Below, in pieces: positions 53,777-62,571 of a stretch of DNA of 64,000 nucleotides. Location of the stretch: contig NZ_CANKYH010000007.1 in assembly GCF_947487915.1 (NCBI RefSeq), positions 124,001-188,000 on the forward strand. Reading direction: 5' to 3'. A program made the position numbers and the translations under genes. Within the stretch, counting starts at the first letter, position 1; every line of letters starts with the position of its first letter. Below the pieces are notes generated by a model. That model searched no databases, was not told where the DNA came from, and worked only from the letters and a program-made list of their open reading frames with translations. The stretch comes from an uncultured Serinicoccus sp. (lineage in GTDB: Bacteria > Actinomycetota > Actinomycetes > Actinomycetales > Dermatophilaceae).

Positions 53777-54067
53777 ATGGGTGCTGCCAGCCATGTGCAG
53801 CAGGTCGAGCCTCCCGTCGGGCTGTCGGCGCGCGACCAGGAGATCCTCGACTTCGAGAACCGCCACTGGACCTACGCCGGCTCCAAGGAGCAGGGCATCA
53901 AGGACCTCTTCAGCCTGAGCTCGACGCGCTACTACCAGCTCCTCAACCAGCTCATCGACAGCGAGGCCGCCCTCGCCTACAAGCCGCTGCTGATCAAGCG
54001 ACTGCGTCGCGACCGTTCGCGCCGCCAGCGGGCGCGGTCGATGCGGCGCCTGGGGATGCAGAGCTGA
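53777..54067 (+). CDS. DUF3263 helix-turn-helix-like protein
   Basis: The 96-residue protein belongs to a family restricted to actinobacteria. Its conserved block is [20 protein letters not shown] then [20 protein letters not shown]. The segment [20 protein letters not shown] has the spacing of a helix-turn-helix, and the C terminus is strongly basic ([17 protein letters not shown]). A DNA-binding role is therefore plausible but untested. A strong ribosome site precedes the ATG. It lies between fhs (divergent) and ung (same direction). Confidence 0.88.
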   Translation: MGAASHVQQVEPPVGLSARDQEILDFENRHWTYAGSKEQGIKDLFSLSSTRYYQLLNQLIDSEAALAYKPLLIKRLRRDRSRRQRARSMRRLGMQS

Positions 54068-54076
54068 GCCACGGCA

Positions 54077-54082
54077 TACGCT
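54077..54082 (+). promoter_or_regulatory. Leaderless -10 box of ung
   Basis: TACGCT lies seven bases before the GTG at 54090 and overlaps a GGCATAC word. Confidence 0.5.
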
Positions 54083-54089
54083 GGGCGGC

Positions 54090-54767
54090 GTGAGCCCGAC
54101 ACCGCTGCGCGACCTCGTGCACCCGAGCTGGGCCGAGGCGTTGGCTCCGGCGGACGAGACCGTGGCACGGATCGGGGAGTTCCTGCGCGGCGAGGTCGAG
54201 GCGGGGCGGGGCTACCTGCCGGGCGGCCCGCACGTGCTGCGCGTCTTCACCCGGCCGCTGGACGACGTGCGGGTCCTCATCGTGGGCCAGGACCCCTACC
54301 CGACTCCGGGGCACGCCGTCGGACTCAGCTTCTCCGTCGCGCCGGACGTGCGTCCGGTGCCACGCAGCCTGCAGAACATCTACACCGAGCTGGTCGAGGA
54401 CCGCGGCGTGCCGCGCCCCAGCACCGGTGACCTCTCCCCCTGGGCCGACGCCGGCGTCATGCTGCTCAACCGCGTCCTCACCGTCCGCCCGGGCGCCCCG
54501 GCCAGCCACCGCGGCCAGGGCTGGGAGGAGGTCACCGATCTGGCCATCGACGCCCTCACCCGGCGCGGCGGCCCGCTCGTCGCGATCCTCTGGGGCCGCG
54601 ACGCCCGCAACCTTGCGCCCCGGCTCGGCGACGTGCCGCGCGTCGAGAGCGCCCACCCCTCACCGCTGTCCGCCCGCCACGGCTTCTTCGGCAGCCGGCC
54701 CTTCAGCCGGGCCGACGAGCTGCTGCGCCAGCAGGGCGGTGCGCCGATCGACTGGAGGCTGCCCTGA
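54090..54767 (+). CDS. ung: Uracil-DNA glycosylase (family 1)
   Basis: The 225-residue base-excision repair enzyme removes uracil from DNA. The water-activating loop is [20 protein letters not shown] with catalytic Asp, LLNRVLTV is the uracil-pocket region, and [18 protein letters not shown] is the DNA-intercalation loop with catalytic His. GTG start with leaderless promoter. The SGNH hydrolase gene follows closely. Confidence 0.97.
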   Translation: MSPTPLRDLVHPSWAEALAPADETVARIGEFLRGEVEAGRGYLPGGPHVLRVFTRPLDDVRVLIVGQDPYPTPGHAVGLSFSVAPDVRPVPRSLQNIYTELVEDRGVPRPSTGDLSPWADAGVMLLNRVLTVRPGAPASHRGQGWEEVTDLAIDALTRRGGPLVAILWGRDARNLAPRLGDVPRVESAHPSPLSARHGFFGSRPFSRADELLRQQGGAPIDWRLP

Positions 54768-54853
54768 GCACCCACGACCACACCGCCACCGCGGCCCCGC
54801 CGCAGCACCGCCTCGCGGAGGGCCGTGACCAGCACTCCCACCCGCTGCGGCTG

Positions 54854-55735
54854 GTGCACGGCGAGGCCGGGCCCACCGTGCACGGCCAGGCCGGCAGCAT
54901 CCGTCCCGTCCCCCGGGCCTGGGCGCGCTACGTCGCGATCGGCGACTCCTTCACCGAGGGCATGAGCGACCCGGATCCGGACACCCGGGACGCCTACGTC
55001 GGGTGGGCCGACCGGCTCGCCGGGCTGCTGGCCGGGCACGTCGACGACTTCGGCTACGCCAACCTGGCGGTCCGGGGCCGCACGCTCACCGACGTCGTCG
55101 GCCCCCAGCTCGAGGCCGCCCTCGGCCTGCAGCCGGACCTGGTGAGCATCGTGGGGGGCGGCAACGACATCCTGCGCCCGCGCGCCGACATCGACGACCT
55201 CGCGGCCCGGCTGGACACCGCGGTGGCGCGGATCCGGGCCACCGGCGCCGACGTGCTCATGGCGACCCCCACCGACCCCGCCGGGGCCCCGATCATCGGT
55301 CGCACGCGGGGGCGGGCCGCGGCCTACATCGCGCACATCTGGTCGATCGCCCAGCGCCACGGCTGCTACGTCCTCAACCAGTGGGCGTGCGACTTCCTCA
55401 AGGACTGGCGCATGTGGGCGCAGGACCGCATCCACATGACCCCCGAGGGGCACCACCGCGTCGCCCTCACCGCCTACGTCGCGCTCGGGCACAGCGCCGA
55501 GGGCGCCGACTGGCGGGCGCCGCTGCCGCCGCAGGCTCCGGCGGCCACCGTGGACACCCTGCGTGGGCACGCCCGGTGGGCCCGCGAGTATGCCGGGCCC
55601 TGGGTCCAGCGACGCCTCACCGGCCGCTCGTCCGGGGACAGCGTGCTCGCCAAGCGCCCCGAGCTGGGGCCGGTGGCGCGGCCGGCCCCCTCCCACGCCG
55701 ACCGACCGCCCGCGCAGGGCACCCCCGAGCACTGA
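54854..55735 (+). CDS. SGNH/GDSL-family hydrolase
   Basis: About 293 residues with YVAIGDSFTEGMSDP (block I, nucleophile Ser), NLAVRGRT (block II Gly/Asn region), IVGGGNDIL (block III Asn) and DRIHMTPEGHHRVA (block V with Asp and His). It probably cleaves an ester or acetyl group. No signal peptide is seen. The start is uncertain: GTG codons at 54854 and 54878 lie in a direct repeat of GTGCACGGC-AGGCCGG, and the first is taken. The gene probably shares the ung transcript and is coupled by proximity to the aldolase downstream. Confidence 0.85.
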   Translation: MHGEAGPTVHGQAGSIRPVPRAWARYVAIGDSFTEGMSDPDPDTRDAYVGWADRLAGLLAGHVDDFGYANLAVRGRTLTDVVGPQLEAALGLQPDLVSIVGGGNDILRPRADIDDLAARLDTAVARIRATGADVLMATPTDPAGAPIIGRTRGRAAAYIAHIWSIAQRHGCYVLNQWACDFLKDWRMWAQDRIHMTPEGHHRVALTAYVALGHSAEGADWRAPLPPQAPAATVDTLRGHARWAREYAGPWVQRRLTGRSSGDSVLAKRPELGPVARPAPSHADRPPAQGTPEH

Positions 55736-55742
55736 GGAGCCG

Positions 55743-56423
55743 ATGATGTTCGAGACCCCCTCCGGGCTGTGGCTGACCGTCCTGGGCCCCGACGAGCTGG
55801 AGGTGCTGTCCGCCCGCGGCCTCGGCTGGCTCGGCGTCGACCTCCAGCACGGCAGGTATGCCGTCGCCGACCTCCCTGGGCTGCTGCGCGCCGCCCCGGT
55901 GCCGGTGCTGGCGCGCGCCGCCTCGGCGGACGCCGCGCACCTGGCGCAGGTGCTGGACAGCGGGGTGGCCGGGGTCATCGTGCCCGGGGTGACCTCCGTG
56001 GACGGGGCGGCCGCACTGGTGCAGGCCGTCCGTTTCCCGCCCGAGGGCGTGCGCAGCACCGGGCTGACGAGGGCGGTCCTCACCGGCGCACCGGAGCGGC
56101 CGCTGCTGCTGCCCATGGTCGAGACGGCCGGGGCCCTGGAGGACGTCGAGCGGATCGCCGCCCTGCCCGGGGTGGACGGCCTCTTCGTCGGGCCCTACGA
56201 CCTCTCGCTCTCCCTGGACCGCCCCGGCGTGACCGACGAGCAGGTCGTCGCCGCGATCCGGCGGGTGCGGGAGGTCTGCACCGAGGCGGGGCTGCTCGCA
56301 GGGGCCTTCTCCGGAGACCGCGAGCTCGACCGCCTGCTCCCGCCGGGGCTGGACCTCCTCGCCCTCGACACCGACGTGACCGTGCTGCGGCGCGGGCTCG
56401 AGGCGCTGCTCGGCACGCCCTGA
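55743..56423 (+). CDS. HpcH/HpaI-family aldolase/citrate-lyase-like protein
   Basis: The 226-residue class II pyruvate aldolase fold has LGWLGVDLQHGRYAVADL, VIVPGVTSVDGAAALVQAVR, PMVETAGALEDVERIAALPG and GLFVGPYDLSLSL. The metal ligands are the glutamate in VETAGA and the aspartate in GPYDLS. It should cleave or form 2-keto-3-deoxy-type acids, but the substrate is unknown. It is shorter than HpaI by about 25 residues. GAGGAG lies before tandem ATGs at 55743 and 55746; either may serve. Confidence 0.85.
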   Translation: MMFETPSGLWLTVLGPDELEVLSARGLGWLGVDLQHGRYAVADLPGLLRAAPVPVLARAASADAAHLAQVLDSGVAGVIVPGVTSVDGAAALVQAVRFPPEGVRSTGLTRAVLTGAPERPLLLPMVETAGALEDVERIAALPGVDGLFVGPYDLSLSLDRPGVTDEQVVAAIRRVREVCTEAGLLAGAFSGDRELDRLLPPGLDLLALDTDVTVLRRGLEALLGTP

Positions 56424-56477
56424 GGGACGACGGGGCGGGTGCACGACCGCCGGACGTCAGGCATACCCCTGGCAGGC

Positions 56478-56519
56478 ACGCAGATGCGTGGGTATTGTCT
56501 CGCTCATGACGCAGATGCG
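56478..56519. promoter_or_regulatory. Direct repeats flanking the mod operon promoter
   Basis: ACGCAGATGCG occurs at 56478-56488 and again at 56509-56519, 31 bases apart (three helical turns). They bracket the -10 box, and the second copy encodes the first residues of the regulator. A plausible operator for the HTH-TOBE protein or another molybdate regulator. Confidence 0.5.
56493..56498 (+). promoter_or_regulatory. Leaderless -10 box of the molybdate operon
   Basis: TATTGT lies seven bases before the ATG at 56506, inside the direct-repeat region. Confidence 0.55.
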
Positions 56520-56901
56520 CGTGTCCGAGGCGGCCTCCCTCCTCGGCGTCTCCCCCGACACCGTCCGACGGGCCATCGACGCCGGCCGCCTGGCCAGCAC
56601 CCGTGACGGGTCCGGTCGCACGGTCGTCGAGGGCACGGACCTCGCCGCGCTGGCCCAGCAGCAGGCGCACCCGGCCGAGGTCGGCGCCGTCGGCGCCTCC
56701 TCCGCCCGCAACCAGCTGCGCGGCATCGTGACCCGGATCGTCAGCGACACCGTCATGTCCCAGGTCGACATCCAGGCCGGGCCGTTCCGGCTGGTCTCCC
56801 TCCTCTCGACCGAGGCGGTCGAGGAGATGGGGCTGGAGGTCGGCTCGGTGGCGATCGCCACGGTCAAGGCGACCAACGTCGGGGTCGGGGTGCCCGCGTG
56901 A
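56506..56901 (+). CDS. HTH-TOBE molybdate-binding regulator
   Basis: The 131-residue protein has an N-terminal MerR-type helix-turn-helix (MRVSEAASLLGVSPDTVRRA) and a C-terminal Mop/TOBE domain (RNQLRGIVTRIVSDTVMSQV to ATVKATNVGVG) that should bind molybdate or tungstate. It heads the mod operon and overlaps modA by four bases (GTGA), so it is probably the local molybdate sensor. The start at 56506 rather than 56488 follows from the -10 box. Confidence 0.9.
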   Translation: MTQMRVSEAASLLGVSPDTVRRAIDAGRLASTRDGSGRTVVEGTDLAALAQQQAHPAEVGAVGASSARNQLRGIVTRIVSDTVMSQVDIQAGPFRLVSLLSTEAVEEMGLEVGSVAIATVKATNVGVGVPA

Positions 56902-57692
56902 GGAGGAGGGGTCGTCCCGCGGTGGTCCGGCTCGTCGGCCTGCTGGCAGCCGCGTCCCTGACCCTCGCGGCCTGCACGCGCGACGCCGCCCAGCCCGACA
57001 ACGCCGACGAGCCGCAGGACGCGCTCACGCTGACCGTGCTCGCCGCGAGCTCGCTCACCGACGTGCTCGAGCCGGTCGTGGACACCTTCGAGGTCGACCA
57101 CCCCGGCCTGACCGTCCGCGCCAGCTTCGCCGCCAGCTCGACGATCGTGCAGCAGGTCAACGAGGGCGCCCCGGCCGACGTCGTCGCCCTCGCCGGTGAG
57201 GCCTCGCTGGAGCCGCTGGAGGAGGATCGTCGGGACGGCCCGGTCAGCCTCTTCGCCACCAACCAGCTCGAGATCGCGGTGCCGGTCGACAACCCCGGCG
57301 GGGTCGCCGACCTGGACGACCTCGCCGCCGGCGAGCTGACCCTCGTCGTGTGCGCCGAGCAGGTGCCCTGCGGCCAGGCGACGGCCCGCCTGCTGGCGCA
57401 GGAGGGGCTGGAGCCGCCGATCGCGTCCTACGAGAGCGACGTCCGCGCCACCCTGACCAAGGTGGAGCTGGGCGAGGCCGATGCCGGCCTCGTCTACCGC
57501 AGCGACGTCGCGGCGGCCGGGGACCGGGTGGCCGGAGTCGAGATCCCCGAGGACCGCAACGTCGTCAACCGCTACCCGGCGCTGGCCGTCTCCGACCGCG
57601 AGCTGGCCCAGGCCTTCGTCGACCACCTGCTCGCGGAGCGCGTGCAGGCGCGCCTGAGGGAGGCCGGCTTCGGCCCGGCCCCCGAGCGGTGA
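56898..57692 (+). CDS. modA: Molybdate ABC transporter substrate-binding lipoprotein
   Basis: The 264-residue protein has a lipoprotein signal peptide: positively charged start, hydrophobic core and lipobox LAAC at about residues 24-27. The binding-protein fold has VLAASSLTDVLEPV (oxyanion Ser), FAASSTIVQQVNEGAPADVVA, ATNQLEIAVP and AGLVYRSDV. It captures molybdate at the outer membrane surface side of the cytoplasmic membrane and delivers it to ModB. GTG start in a GTGA overlap with the regulator, and it overlaps modB in the same way. Confidence 0.94.
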   Translation: MRRRGRPAVVRLVGLLAAASLTLAACTRDAAQPDNADEPQDALTLTVLAASSLTDVLEPVVDTFEVDHPGLTVRASFAASSTIVQQVNEGAPADVVALAGEASLEPLEEDRRDGPVSLFATNQLEIAVPVDNPGGVADLDDLAAGELTLVVCAEQVPCGQATARLLAQEGLEPPIASYESDVRATLTKVELGEADAGLVYRSDVAAAGDRVAGVEIPEDRNVVNRYPALAVSDRELAQAFVDHLLAERVQARLREAGFGPAPER

Positions 57693-58489
57693 GGGCGACC
57701 TCGACCCGCGAGCGGCCGACCACCGGCTCCTGGTCGCTGCGGGTCCCGGCGCTCATCGGGATCGCCTTCGTCGTTGTGCCGCTGCTCGCCCTGCTGGCCC
57801 GCACCGACTGGCCGCAGCTCGGCACCCACCTGTCCTCCCCCGTCGTCGGGCAGTCGTTGCGGCTCTCCGCCGTGACGACCAGCGCCACCATGGTGCTCGT
57901 GTGGCTGCTGGGCACACCGTTGGCGTGGTTGCTGGCCAGGTCGGACCACCCGCTCACCGCGTGGGCCCGCGCGGTCATCACGGTTCCGCTGGTGCTGCCA
58001 CCGGTGGTGGGGGGCGTCGCGCTGCTCATGGCCTGGGGCCGGCGCGGCGTGGTCGGCGGCCCGCTGGAGGCGTGGTTCGGGATCAGCGTGCCGTTCACCA
58101 CCCTCGCCGTGGTCATGGCCGAGCTGTTCGTGGCGCTGCCGTTCTACGTCGTCTCCGTGGAGGGGGCGATGCGCGGGCTGGACCGCCGGGTCGACCAGGT
58201 GGCGGCGACGCTCGGGGCGGGCCCGGTGCGCACCTTCGTGCACGTCGTGGTGCCACTGGTCCTGCCGGGCATCGCCGCCGGGTCGGCGCTCGCCTGGGCC
58301 AGGGCGCTCGGGGAGTTCGGCGCGACCATCACCTTCGCCGGCAGCTTCCCGGGGCGCACCCAGACCGCGCCCCTGGGGGTGTACGCCGCCCTCGAGCAGG
58401 ACCCGGACGCCGCCCTCGCCCTCTCGGTGGTCATGCTCGCGGTCAGCGTGCTCGTGCTCGGCGGCCTGCGCAGCAGGTGGCTGCGGTGA
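57689..58489 (+). CDS. modB: Molybdate ABC transporter permease
   Basis: The 266-residue membrane protein has about six helices and the EAA loop VDQVAATLGAGPVRTFVHVV, with ALGEFGATITFAGSFPGRTQT characteristic of ModB. It forms the channel of the molybdate importer. GTG start overlapping the modA stop; its own stop overlaps modC. It begins with a 13-residue polar tail before helix 1. Confidence 0.94.
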   Translation: MRATSTRERPTTGSWSLRVPALIGIAFVVVPLLALLARTDWPQLGTHLSSPVVGQSLRLSAVTTSATMVLVWLLGTPLAWLLARSDHPLTAWARAVITVPLVLPPVVGGVALLMAWGRRGVVGGPLEAWFGISVPFTTLAVVMAELFVALPFYVVSVEGAMRGLDRRVDQVAATLGAGPVRTFVHVVVPLVLPGIAAGSALAWARALGEFGATITFAGSFPGRTQTAPLGVYAALEQDPDAALALSVVMLAVSVLVLGGLRSRWLR

Positions 58490-59571
58490 GCGGGCTGCGG
58501 GCCGACCTGCGGGTCCGCCGGGGCGAGCACGTCGTCGAGGCCCGGCTCGACGCCCCCGCCGGGGTGAGCGCGCTGCTGGGGCCCAACGGCTCGGGAAAGA
58601 CCACCCTGCTGCTCGCGCTCGCCGGCCTCCTGCACGCCGAGCGGGCCCGGGTCGAGGTGGCGGGACGCACCTGGGCCGGTGACGGGGTCGACCTGCCGCC
58701 CGCGCGGCGCAGCGTCGGCCTGGTGCTGGCCGACCCGGTGCTCTTCGGCCACCTCAGCCTGCTCGACAACGTGGCCTTCGGCCCGCGCTCGAGAGGTATG
58801 CCGCGGCGCGCCGCCCGCGCCCGCGCCCAGGAGGAGCTGGGGCGGGTCGGGCTGGGCGAGCTGCTCCGTCGCCGACCCGCGCAGGTGTCCAGCGGCCAGG
58901 CGCAGCGGGTGGCGCTCGCCCGGGCCCTGGCGACCGACCCCGACGTGCTGCTGCTGGACGAGCCCCTGTCGGCGCTGGACCCGCAGACCCGGTCCCGCAC
59001 CCGCGCCGACCTCGCGACCCGGTTGCGCGCCTACCCCGGGGTCACCCTCCTGACCACGCACGACCCGCTGGACGCGCTGACGCTGGCCGACCGGCTGCTC
59101 TTCCTCGAGGAGGGGCGGGTCACCCAGACCGGGACGCCGGGTGAGGTCGTCGCCCGGCCGCGCACGGCCTACGTCGCGTCGCTGGTCGGCCTCAACCTGC
59201 TCACCGGCACGCTGGTGGATCAGGAGGGGTGGGCGGTGGCGCTGGAGGCCGACGGCGCGCGGCCCGCGGGCCGTCTGGTGCTCGCCGAGGCGCCGGAGGG
59301 CGCGGCAGCCGGCGAGCAGGTCTGGGCCAGCGTCAACCCCGCTGCCGTCGCGCTCTTCTCGCAGCGGCCGCAGACCTCCGCCCGCAACCTGTGGCTGCTG
59401 CGGGTCGAGTCGGTGACCGTCACCGGCCAGCGCGCCCGGGTCCACCTCACCGGCGACGTCGACCTCGTCGCCGAGGTCACGCTGGGGGCGGTGGCGGAGC
59501 TCGACGTCCAGCGCGGGCGCGAGCTGTGGGCCGCGGTCAAGGCGACCGAGATCCACGCCTACCCGGCCTGA
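58486..59571 (+). CDS. modC: Molybdate ABC transporter ATP-binding protein
   Basis: The 361-residue ATPase has Walker A GPNGSGKTT, signature VSSGQAQRVALARAL, Walker B VLLLDEPLSALDP, H-loop LLTTHDPLDAL, then a C-terminal TOBE domain (about 285-355) that senses molybdate and regulates the importer. Last gene of the regulator-modA-modB-modC operon, all four joined by four-base GTGA overlaps. Confidence 0.95.
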   Translation: MSGLRADLRVRRGEHVVEARLDAPAGVSALLGPNGSGKTTLLLALAGLLHAERARVEVAGRTWAGDGVDLPPARRSVGLVLADPVLFGHLSLLDNVAFGPRSRGMPRRAARARAQEELGRVGLGELLRRRPAQVSSGQAQRVALARALATDPDVLLLDEPLSALDPQTRSRTRADLATRLRAYPGVTLLTTHDPLDALTLADRLLFLEEGRVTQTGTPGEVVARPRTAYVASLVGLNLLTGTLVDQEGWAVALEADGARPAGRLVLAEAPEGAAAGEQVWASVNPAAVALFSQRPQTSARNLWLLRVESVTVTGQRARVHLTGDVDLVAEVTLGAVAELDVQRGRELWAAVKATEIHAYPA

Positions 59572-59635
59572 CCACCGGACCCCTCCCTCCCGCGCCGGAC
59601 GCAGGGTGGGCCCGCACCGGACGCGCGGTAGGCCC

Positions 59636-59659
59636 GCCGCGCCGCACCCGGCGCGCGGC
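59636..59659. terminator. Candidate terminator after the mod operon
   Basis: GCCGCGC (59636-59642) and GCGCGGC (59653-59659) form a seven-base stem 65 bases after modC, before the next promoter. Just upstream CCGGACGC with GGT-GGCCCG repeats twice 23 bases apart. Confidence 0.45.
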
Positions 59660-59693
59660 CGCTCCGGTTAGCAGGTGACGCGACGTCCGGAAC

Positions 59694-59699
59694 TATCGT
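59694..59699 (+). promoter_or_regulatory. Leaderless -10 box of the acyl-CoA dehydrogenase gene
   Basis: TATCGT lies eight bases before the ATG at 59708 and argues against a GTG start 33 bases upstream. Confidence 0.5.
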
Positions 59700-59707
59700 C
59701 CTGCAGC

Positions 59708-60862
59708 ATGGTGCCAGTGACGCGCGTGCTCCCCACCGAGGAGGCCGGCGACCTCCTGGCCCTGGTCCGCGAGATCACCGACGAGCAGCTGCTCCCCCAG
59801 GTCGACGAGGCCGAGACAGCCGCCCGGTTCCCGCGGGAGACCTACACCACGCTCGGCCAGGCGGGGCTGCTGTCGCTGCCGTTCCCGGAGGCCTTCGGCG
59901 GCGGCGCCCAGCCCTACGAGGTCTACCTGCAGGCGGTCGAGGAGATCGCGCGCGGGTGGATGTCGGTCGCGGTCGGCGTCTCGGTCCACTCGCTCACCGC
60001 CTCCCCCATGACCGGCTTCGGCACCGCCGAGCAGCAGCAGGAGTGGCTGCACGGCATGCTCTCCGGCGACCAGCTCGGCGCCTACTGCCTGTCCGAGCCG
60101 CAGGCCGGCTCCGACGTCGCCTCGATCCGCACCCGTGCGGTCCGCGACGGTGACGACTACGTCATCTCCGGCACCAAGGCCTGGATCAGCCACGCCGGGC
60201 ACGCCGACTACTACACGCTCTTCGCCCGCACCTCCGACGACGGCGGCCGCGGGCTGTCCTGCTTCCACGTGCCCGCCGACACCGAGGGGCTCGTCCTCGG
60301 CGAGCCGGAGCGCACGATGGGGCTGCACTGCGACACGGTCCGCGAGGTCGTCTTCGACGGGGTCCGTCTGCCGGCCGGCCACCGCATCGGCGCGGAGGGC
60401 GAGGGTATGCCGATCGCGCTCGCCGCGCTCGACGCCGGCCGCCTGGGGATCGCCGCCTGCGCCGTGGGGCTGGCGCAGCGGGCGCTCGAGGTCGCGACCG
60501 CCTACGCCGGCGAGCGCGAGCAGTTCGGCCGGGCCGTCGCCGGCAACCAGGGCCTCGCCTTCCTGCTGGCCGACATGGCGGCGGCGGTCGGGTCGGCACG
60601 GGCGACCTACCTGCACGCGGCGCGCCTCAAGGACGCCGGCCTGCCGCACGGCCAGGAGGCCTCGGTCGCCAAGCTGGTCGCCACCGACGCCGCCATGCGG
60701 GTGACCACCGACGCCGTGCAGGTGCTCGGCGGCTACGGCTACACCACCGACTTCCCGGTCGAGCGCCTCATGCGCGAGGCCAAGGTGACCCAGATCTTCG
60801 AGGGCACCAACCAGATCCAGCGCCTGGTGATCTCCCGCCACCTGCTGGCCGCACACCACTGA
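59708..60862 (+). CDS. Acyl-CoA dehydrogenase
   Basis: The 384-residue flavoenzyme makes 2-enoyl-CoA from acyl-CoA with electron-transfer flavoprotein as acceptor. It has AYCLSEPQAGSDVASI (FAD and substrate loop), VISGTKAWISHAGHADYY, GREQFGRAV-like GEREQFGRAVAGNQGLAF, QVLGGYGYTTDFPVER and the catalytic base in VTQIFEGTNQIQRL (E of F-E-G-T). The sequence fits short- or branched-chain members. The SDR gene 19 bases downstream suggests a beta-oxidation-like pair. Confidence 0.92.
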   Translation: MVPVTRVLPTEEAGDLLALVREITDEQLLPQVDEAETAARFPRETYTTLGQAGLLSLPFPEAFGGGAQPYEVYLQAVEEIARGWMSVAVGVSVHSLTASPMTGFGTAEQQQEWLHGMLSGDQLGAYCLSEPQAGSDVASIRTRAVRDGDDYVISGTKAWISHAGHADYYTLFARTSDDGGRGLSCFHVPADTEGLVLGEPERTMGLHCDTVREVVFDGVRLPAGHRIGAEGEGMPIALAALDAGRLGIAACAVGLAQRALEVATAYAGEREQFGRAVAGNQGLAFLLADMAAAVGSARATYLHAARLKDAGLPHGQEASVAKLVATDAAMRVTTDAVQVLGGYGYTTDFPVERLMREAKVTQIFEGTNQIQRLVISRHLLAAHH

Positions 60863-60880
60863 CCCCCGAGAGGATCCACC

Positions 60881-61669
60881 ATGCAGATCACCGAGCGCAC
60901 CGTCGCCCTCGTCACCGGCGCCGCCAGCGGGCTGGGCGAGCAGAGCGCCCGCCGTCTCCTCGAGGCCGGCGCGCGGGTCCTGCTGGTCGACCTGCCCGGA
61001 GGGCGCGGCGAGGAGCTGGCCGGCGAGCTCTCCACCGAGCACGGCGAGGACCGGGTCGCCTTCGCCGCCGCCGACGTGCGGGACGCCGAGCAGGTCGCCG
61101 CCGCGGTGCGGGCGGCGAGCGAGCTCGGCGAGCTGCGCGTCGTCGTGAACTGCGCCGGTGTCGCGACGCCGGGCCGGATCCTGTCGCGGCGCGGCGTGCT
61201 GGACCTCGAGGCATACCGCACCGTCGTCGAGATCAACCTCATCGGCACCTTCAACGTGCTCCGCCTCGCGGCCGAGGCGATGGCCGGCAACGAGCCCGAC
61301 CTCGCCGAGCACGGGGACCGCGGCGTCATCGTCATGACCGCCAGCGTGGCGGCCTTCGACGGGCAGGTCGGGCAGGCGGCCTACGCCAGCTCCAAGGCCG
61401 GGGTCGTCGGACTCACGCTCACCGCCGCCCGCGACCTCGCCGACAAGGGCATCCGCGTCATGACGATCGCGCCCGGGGTCTTCGAGACGCCGATGATGGC
61501 GGGGCTCGGCGACGACGTCAAGGACTCGCTCGAGGCGCTGGTGCCCCACCCCTCCCGGCTGGGCAGGCCCGAGGAGTACGCCTCGCTCGTCACCCACATC
61601 GTCGACAACCCCATGCTCAACGGCGAGGTCATCCGCCTGGACGGCGCACTGCGGATGCCCCCGCGCTGA
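60881..61669 (+). CDS. Short-chain dehydrogenase, 3-hydroxyacyl-CoA dehydrogenase-like
   Basis: The 262-residue SDR has VTGAASGLGEQSARRL (NAD binding), NCAGVATPGRI, catalytic serine in VMTASVAAFDGQVGQ and the Y-x-x-x-K pair in AAYASSKAGVVGLT. Its closest known type is 17-beta-HSD10/type II 3-hydroxyacyl-CoA dehydrogenase, which acts on short or branched acyl-CoAs, consistent with the adjacent acyl-CoA dehydrogenase. GAGAGG precedes the ATG. Confidence 0.9.
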   Translation: MQITERTVALVTGAASGLGEQSARRLLEAGARVLLVDLPGGRGEELAGELSTEHGEDRVAFAAADVRDAEQVAAAVRAASELGELRVVVNCAGVATPGRILSRRGVLDLEAYRTVVEINLIGTFNVLRLAAEAMAGNEPDLAEHGDRGVIVMTASVAAFDGQVGQAAYASSKAGVVGLTLTAARDLADKGIRVMTIAPGVFETPMMAGLGDDVKDSLEALVPHPSRLGRPEEYASLVTHIVDNPMLNGEVIRLDGALRMPPR

Positions 61670-61712
61670 GCCCCACCTGCCCGCCTGCCGCGCGACCCAC
61701 GGACCCGGGACC

Positions 61713-61718
61713 TATCGT
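61713..61718 (+). promoter_or_regulatory. Leaderless -10 box of the small membrane protein gene
   Basis: TATCGT lies six bases before the ATG at 61725. Confidence 0.45.
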
Positions 61719-61724
61719 CGAGGG

Positions 61725-62072
61725 ATGAGCTATCCCCTGACCAAGACGATGGCCGCGCTGACCGCCGGGTATGCCGTCTTCGCCGCCGCCCGACCCCGTC
61801 ACCTGTCCTCCGCGCTCGACGAGACGGGCGCGGCCGCGCAGGCCACCGACCGGCTGGCGTGGACCTACGCCGTGCGCGACCTCAGCACCAGCGCGCTCGC
61901 CTTCGTGCCGGGTCTGGCCCCGGTGGCGGGTCTGCTGCGGATCACCGGGGACCTGGGGGACGCCGCCATCCTGGGCGCCACCGGCCCGGCCTCCGAGCGG
62001 GCCAAGCTCGCCGGGGTCCCGCTCACCTGGGCCGCCCTCAACGCTGCGGCGTTGCTCGTCGACCGGCGCTGA
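61725..62072 (+). CDS. Small conserved membrane protein of unknown function
   Basis: The 115-residue protein, MSYPLTKTMAALTAGYAVF at its start, has three or four short hydrophobic segments, AWTYAVRDLSTSALAFVPG in the middle and AALNAAALLVDRR at the end. I do not recognise a family with confidence; the AVRDLS block is reminiscent of small actinobacterial DUF4267-like membrane proteins. It has its own promoter and is convergent with the DoxX-like gene over an 11-base gap. Confidence 0.7.
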   Translation: MSYPLTKTMAALTAGYAVFAAARPRHLSSALDETGAAAQATDRLAWTYAVRDLSTSALAFVPGLAPVAGLLRITGDLGDAAILGATGPASERAKLAGVPLTWAALNAAALLVDRR

Positions 62073-62083
62073 CGCTCCCGGGC

Positions 62084-62542
62084 TCAGCCCTGCGGTCGCC
62101 CCGTGGCCCGGTCACGGCGGCCGGGCAGACGCCGCAGGAGCTCCTCACGGTCGCGCCACGCGCCCGTCGACCACAGGGCCCAGGCCACGAGGACGGGCTG
62201 GAAGAACAGCCGGACGAGACGGGCCCGGTCGGTGTCCAGCCCGAAGCCGTCCTTGCCCTCGACGTACTGCGCGATGTTGCCGGGGAAGATGGCCACGAAG
62301 AACGCCGCGGTGGCCCAGCCGACCGGCACCCTCCACCTCGGCAGCGCGACGAGGGCCGCACCGAGTCCGACCTCGGCCACTCCGGACAGCACGACCACGA
62401 CGTCCGGGTCGACCGGCACCCACGAGGGCACCTGCGCCTGGAACTCCTGCCGGGCGACCGTCAGGTGCGACACCCCGGTGAAGAGCAGCGTGCCGCCGAG
62501 CAGCACCCGGCCTGTCGTGCGGGCGAGACGGTGCAGGTCCAT
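62084..62542 (-). CDS. DoxX-family membrane protein
   Basis: The 152-residue protein has four membrane helices. The start RTTGRVLLGGTLLFTGVSHL is the DoxX signature region with G-x-x-x-F-T-G-x-x-H, and FPGNIAQYVEG and VLVAWALWSTGAW lie in later helices. Related proteins take part in thiosulfate oxidation or membrane redox-stress systems, but the function is unproven. The ATG at 62542 follows TACCAT at seven bases, a leaderless start. Confidence 0.85.
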   Translation of the reverse strand: MDLHRLARTTGRVLLGGTLLFTGVSHLTVARQEFQAQVPSWVPVDPDVVVVLSGVAEVGLGAALVALPRWRVPVGWATAAFFVAIFPGNIAQYVEGKDGFGLDTDRARLVRLFFQPVLVAWALWSTGAWRDREELLRRLPGRRDRATGRPQG

Positions 62543-62549
62543 GCGGGCG

Positions 62550-62555
62550 ATGGTA
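62550..62555 (-). promoter_or_regulatory. Leaderless -10 box of the DoxX gene
   Basis: TACCAT lies seven bases before the ATG at 62542. Confidence 0.5.
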
Positions 62556-62571
62556 GGTGCTCACCCTGGGC

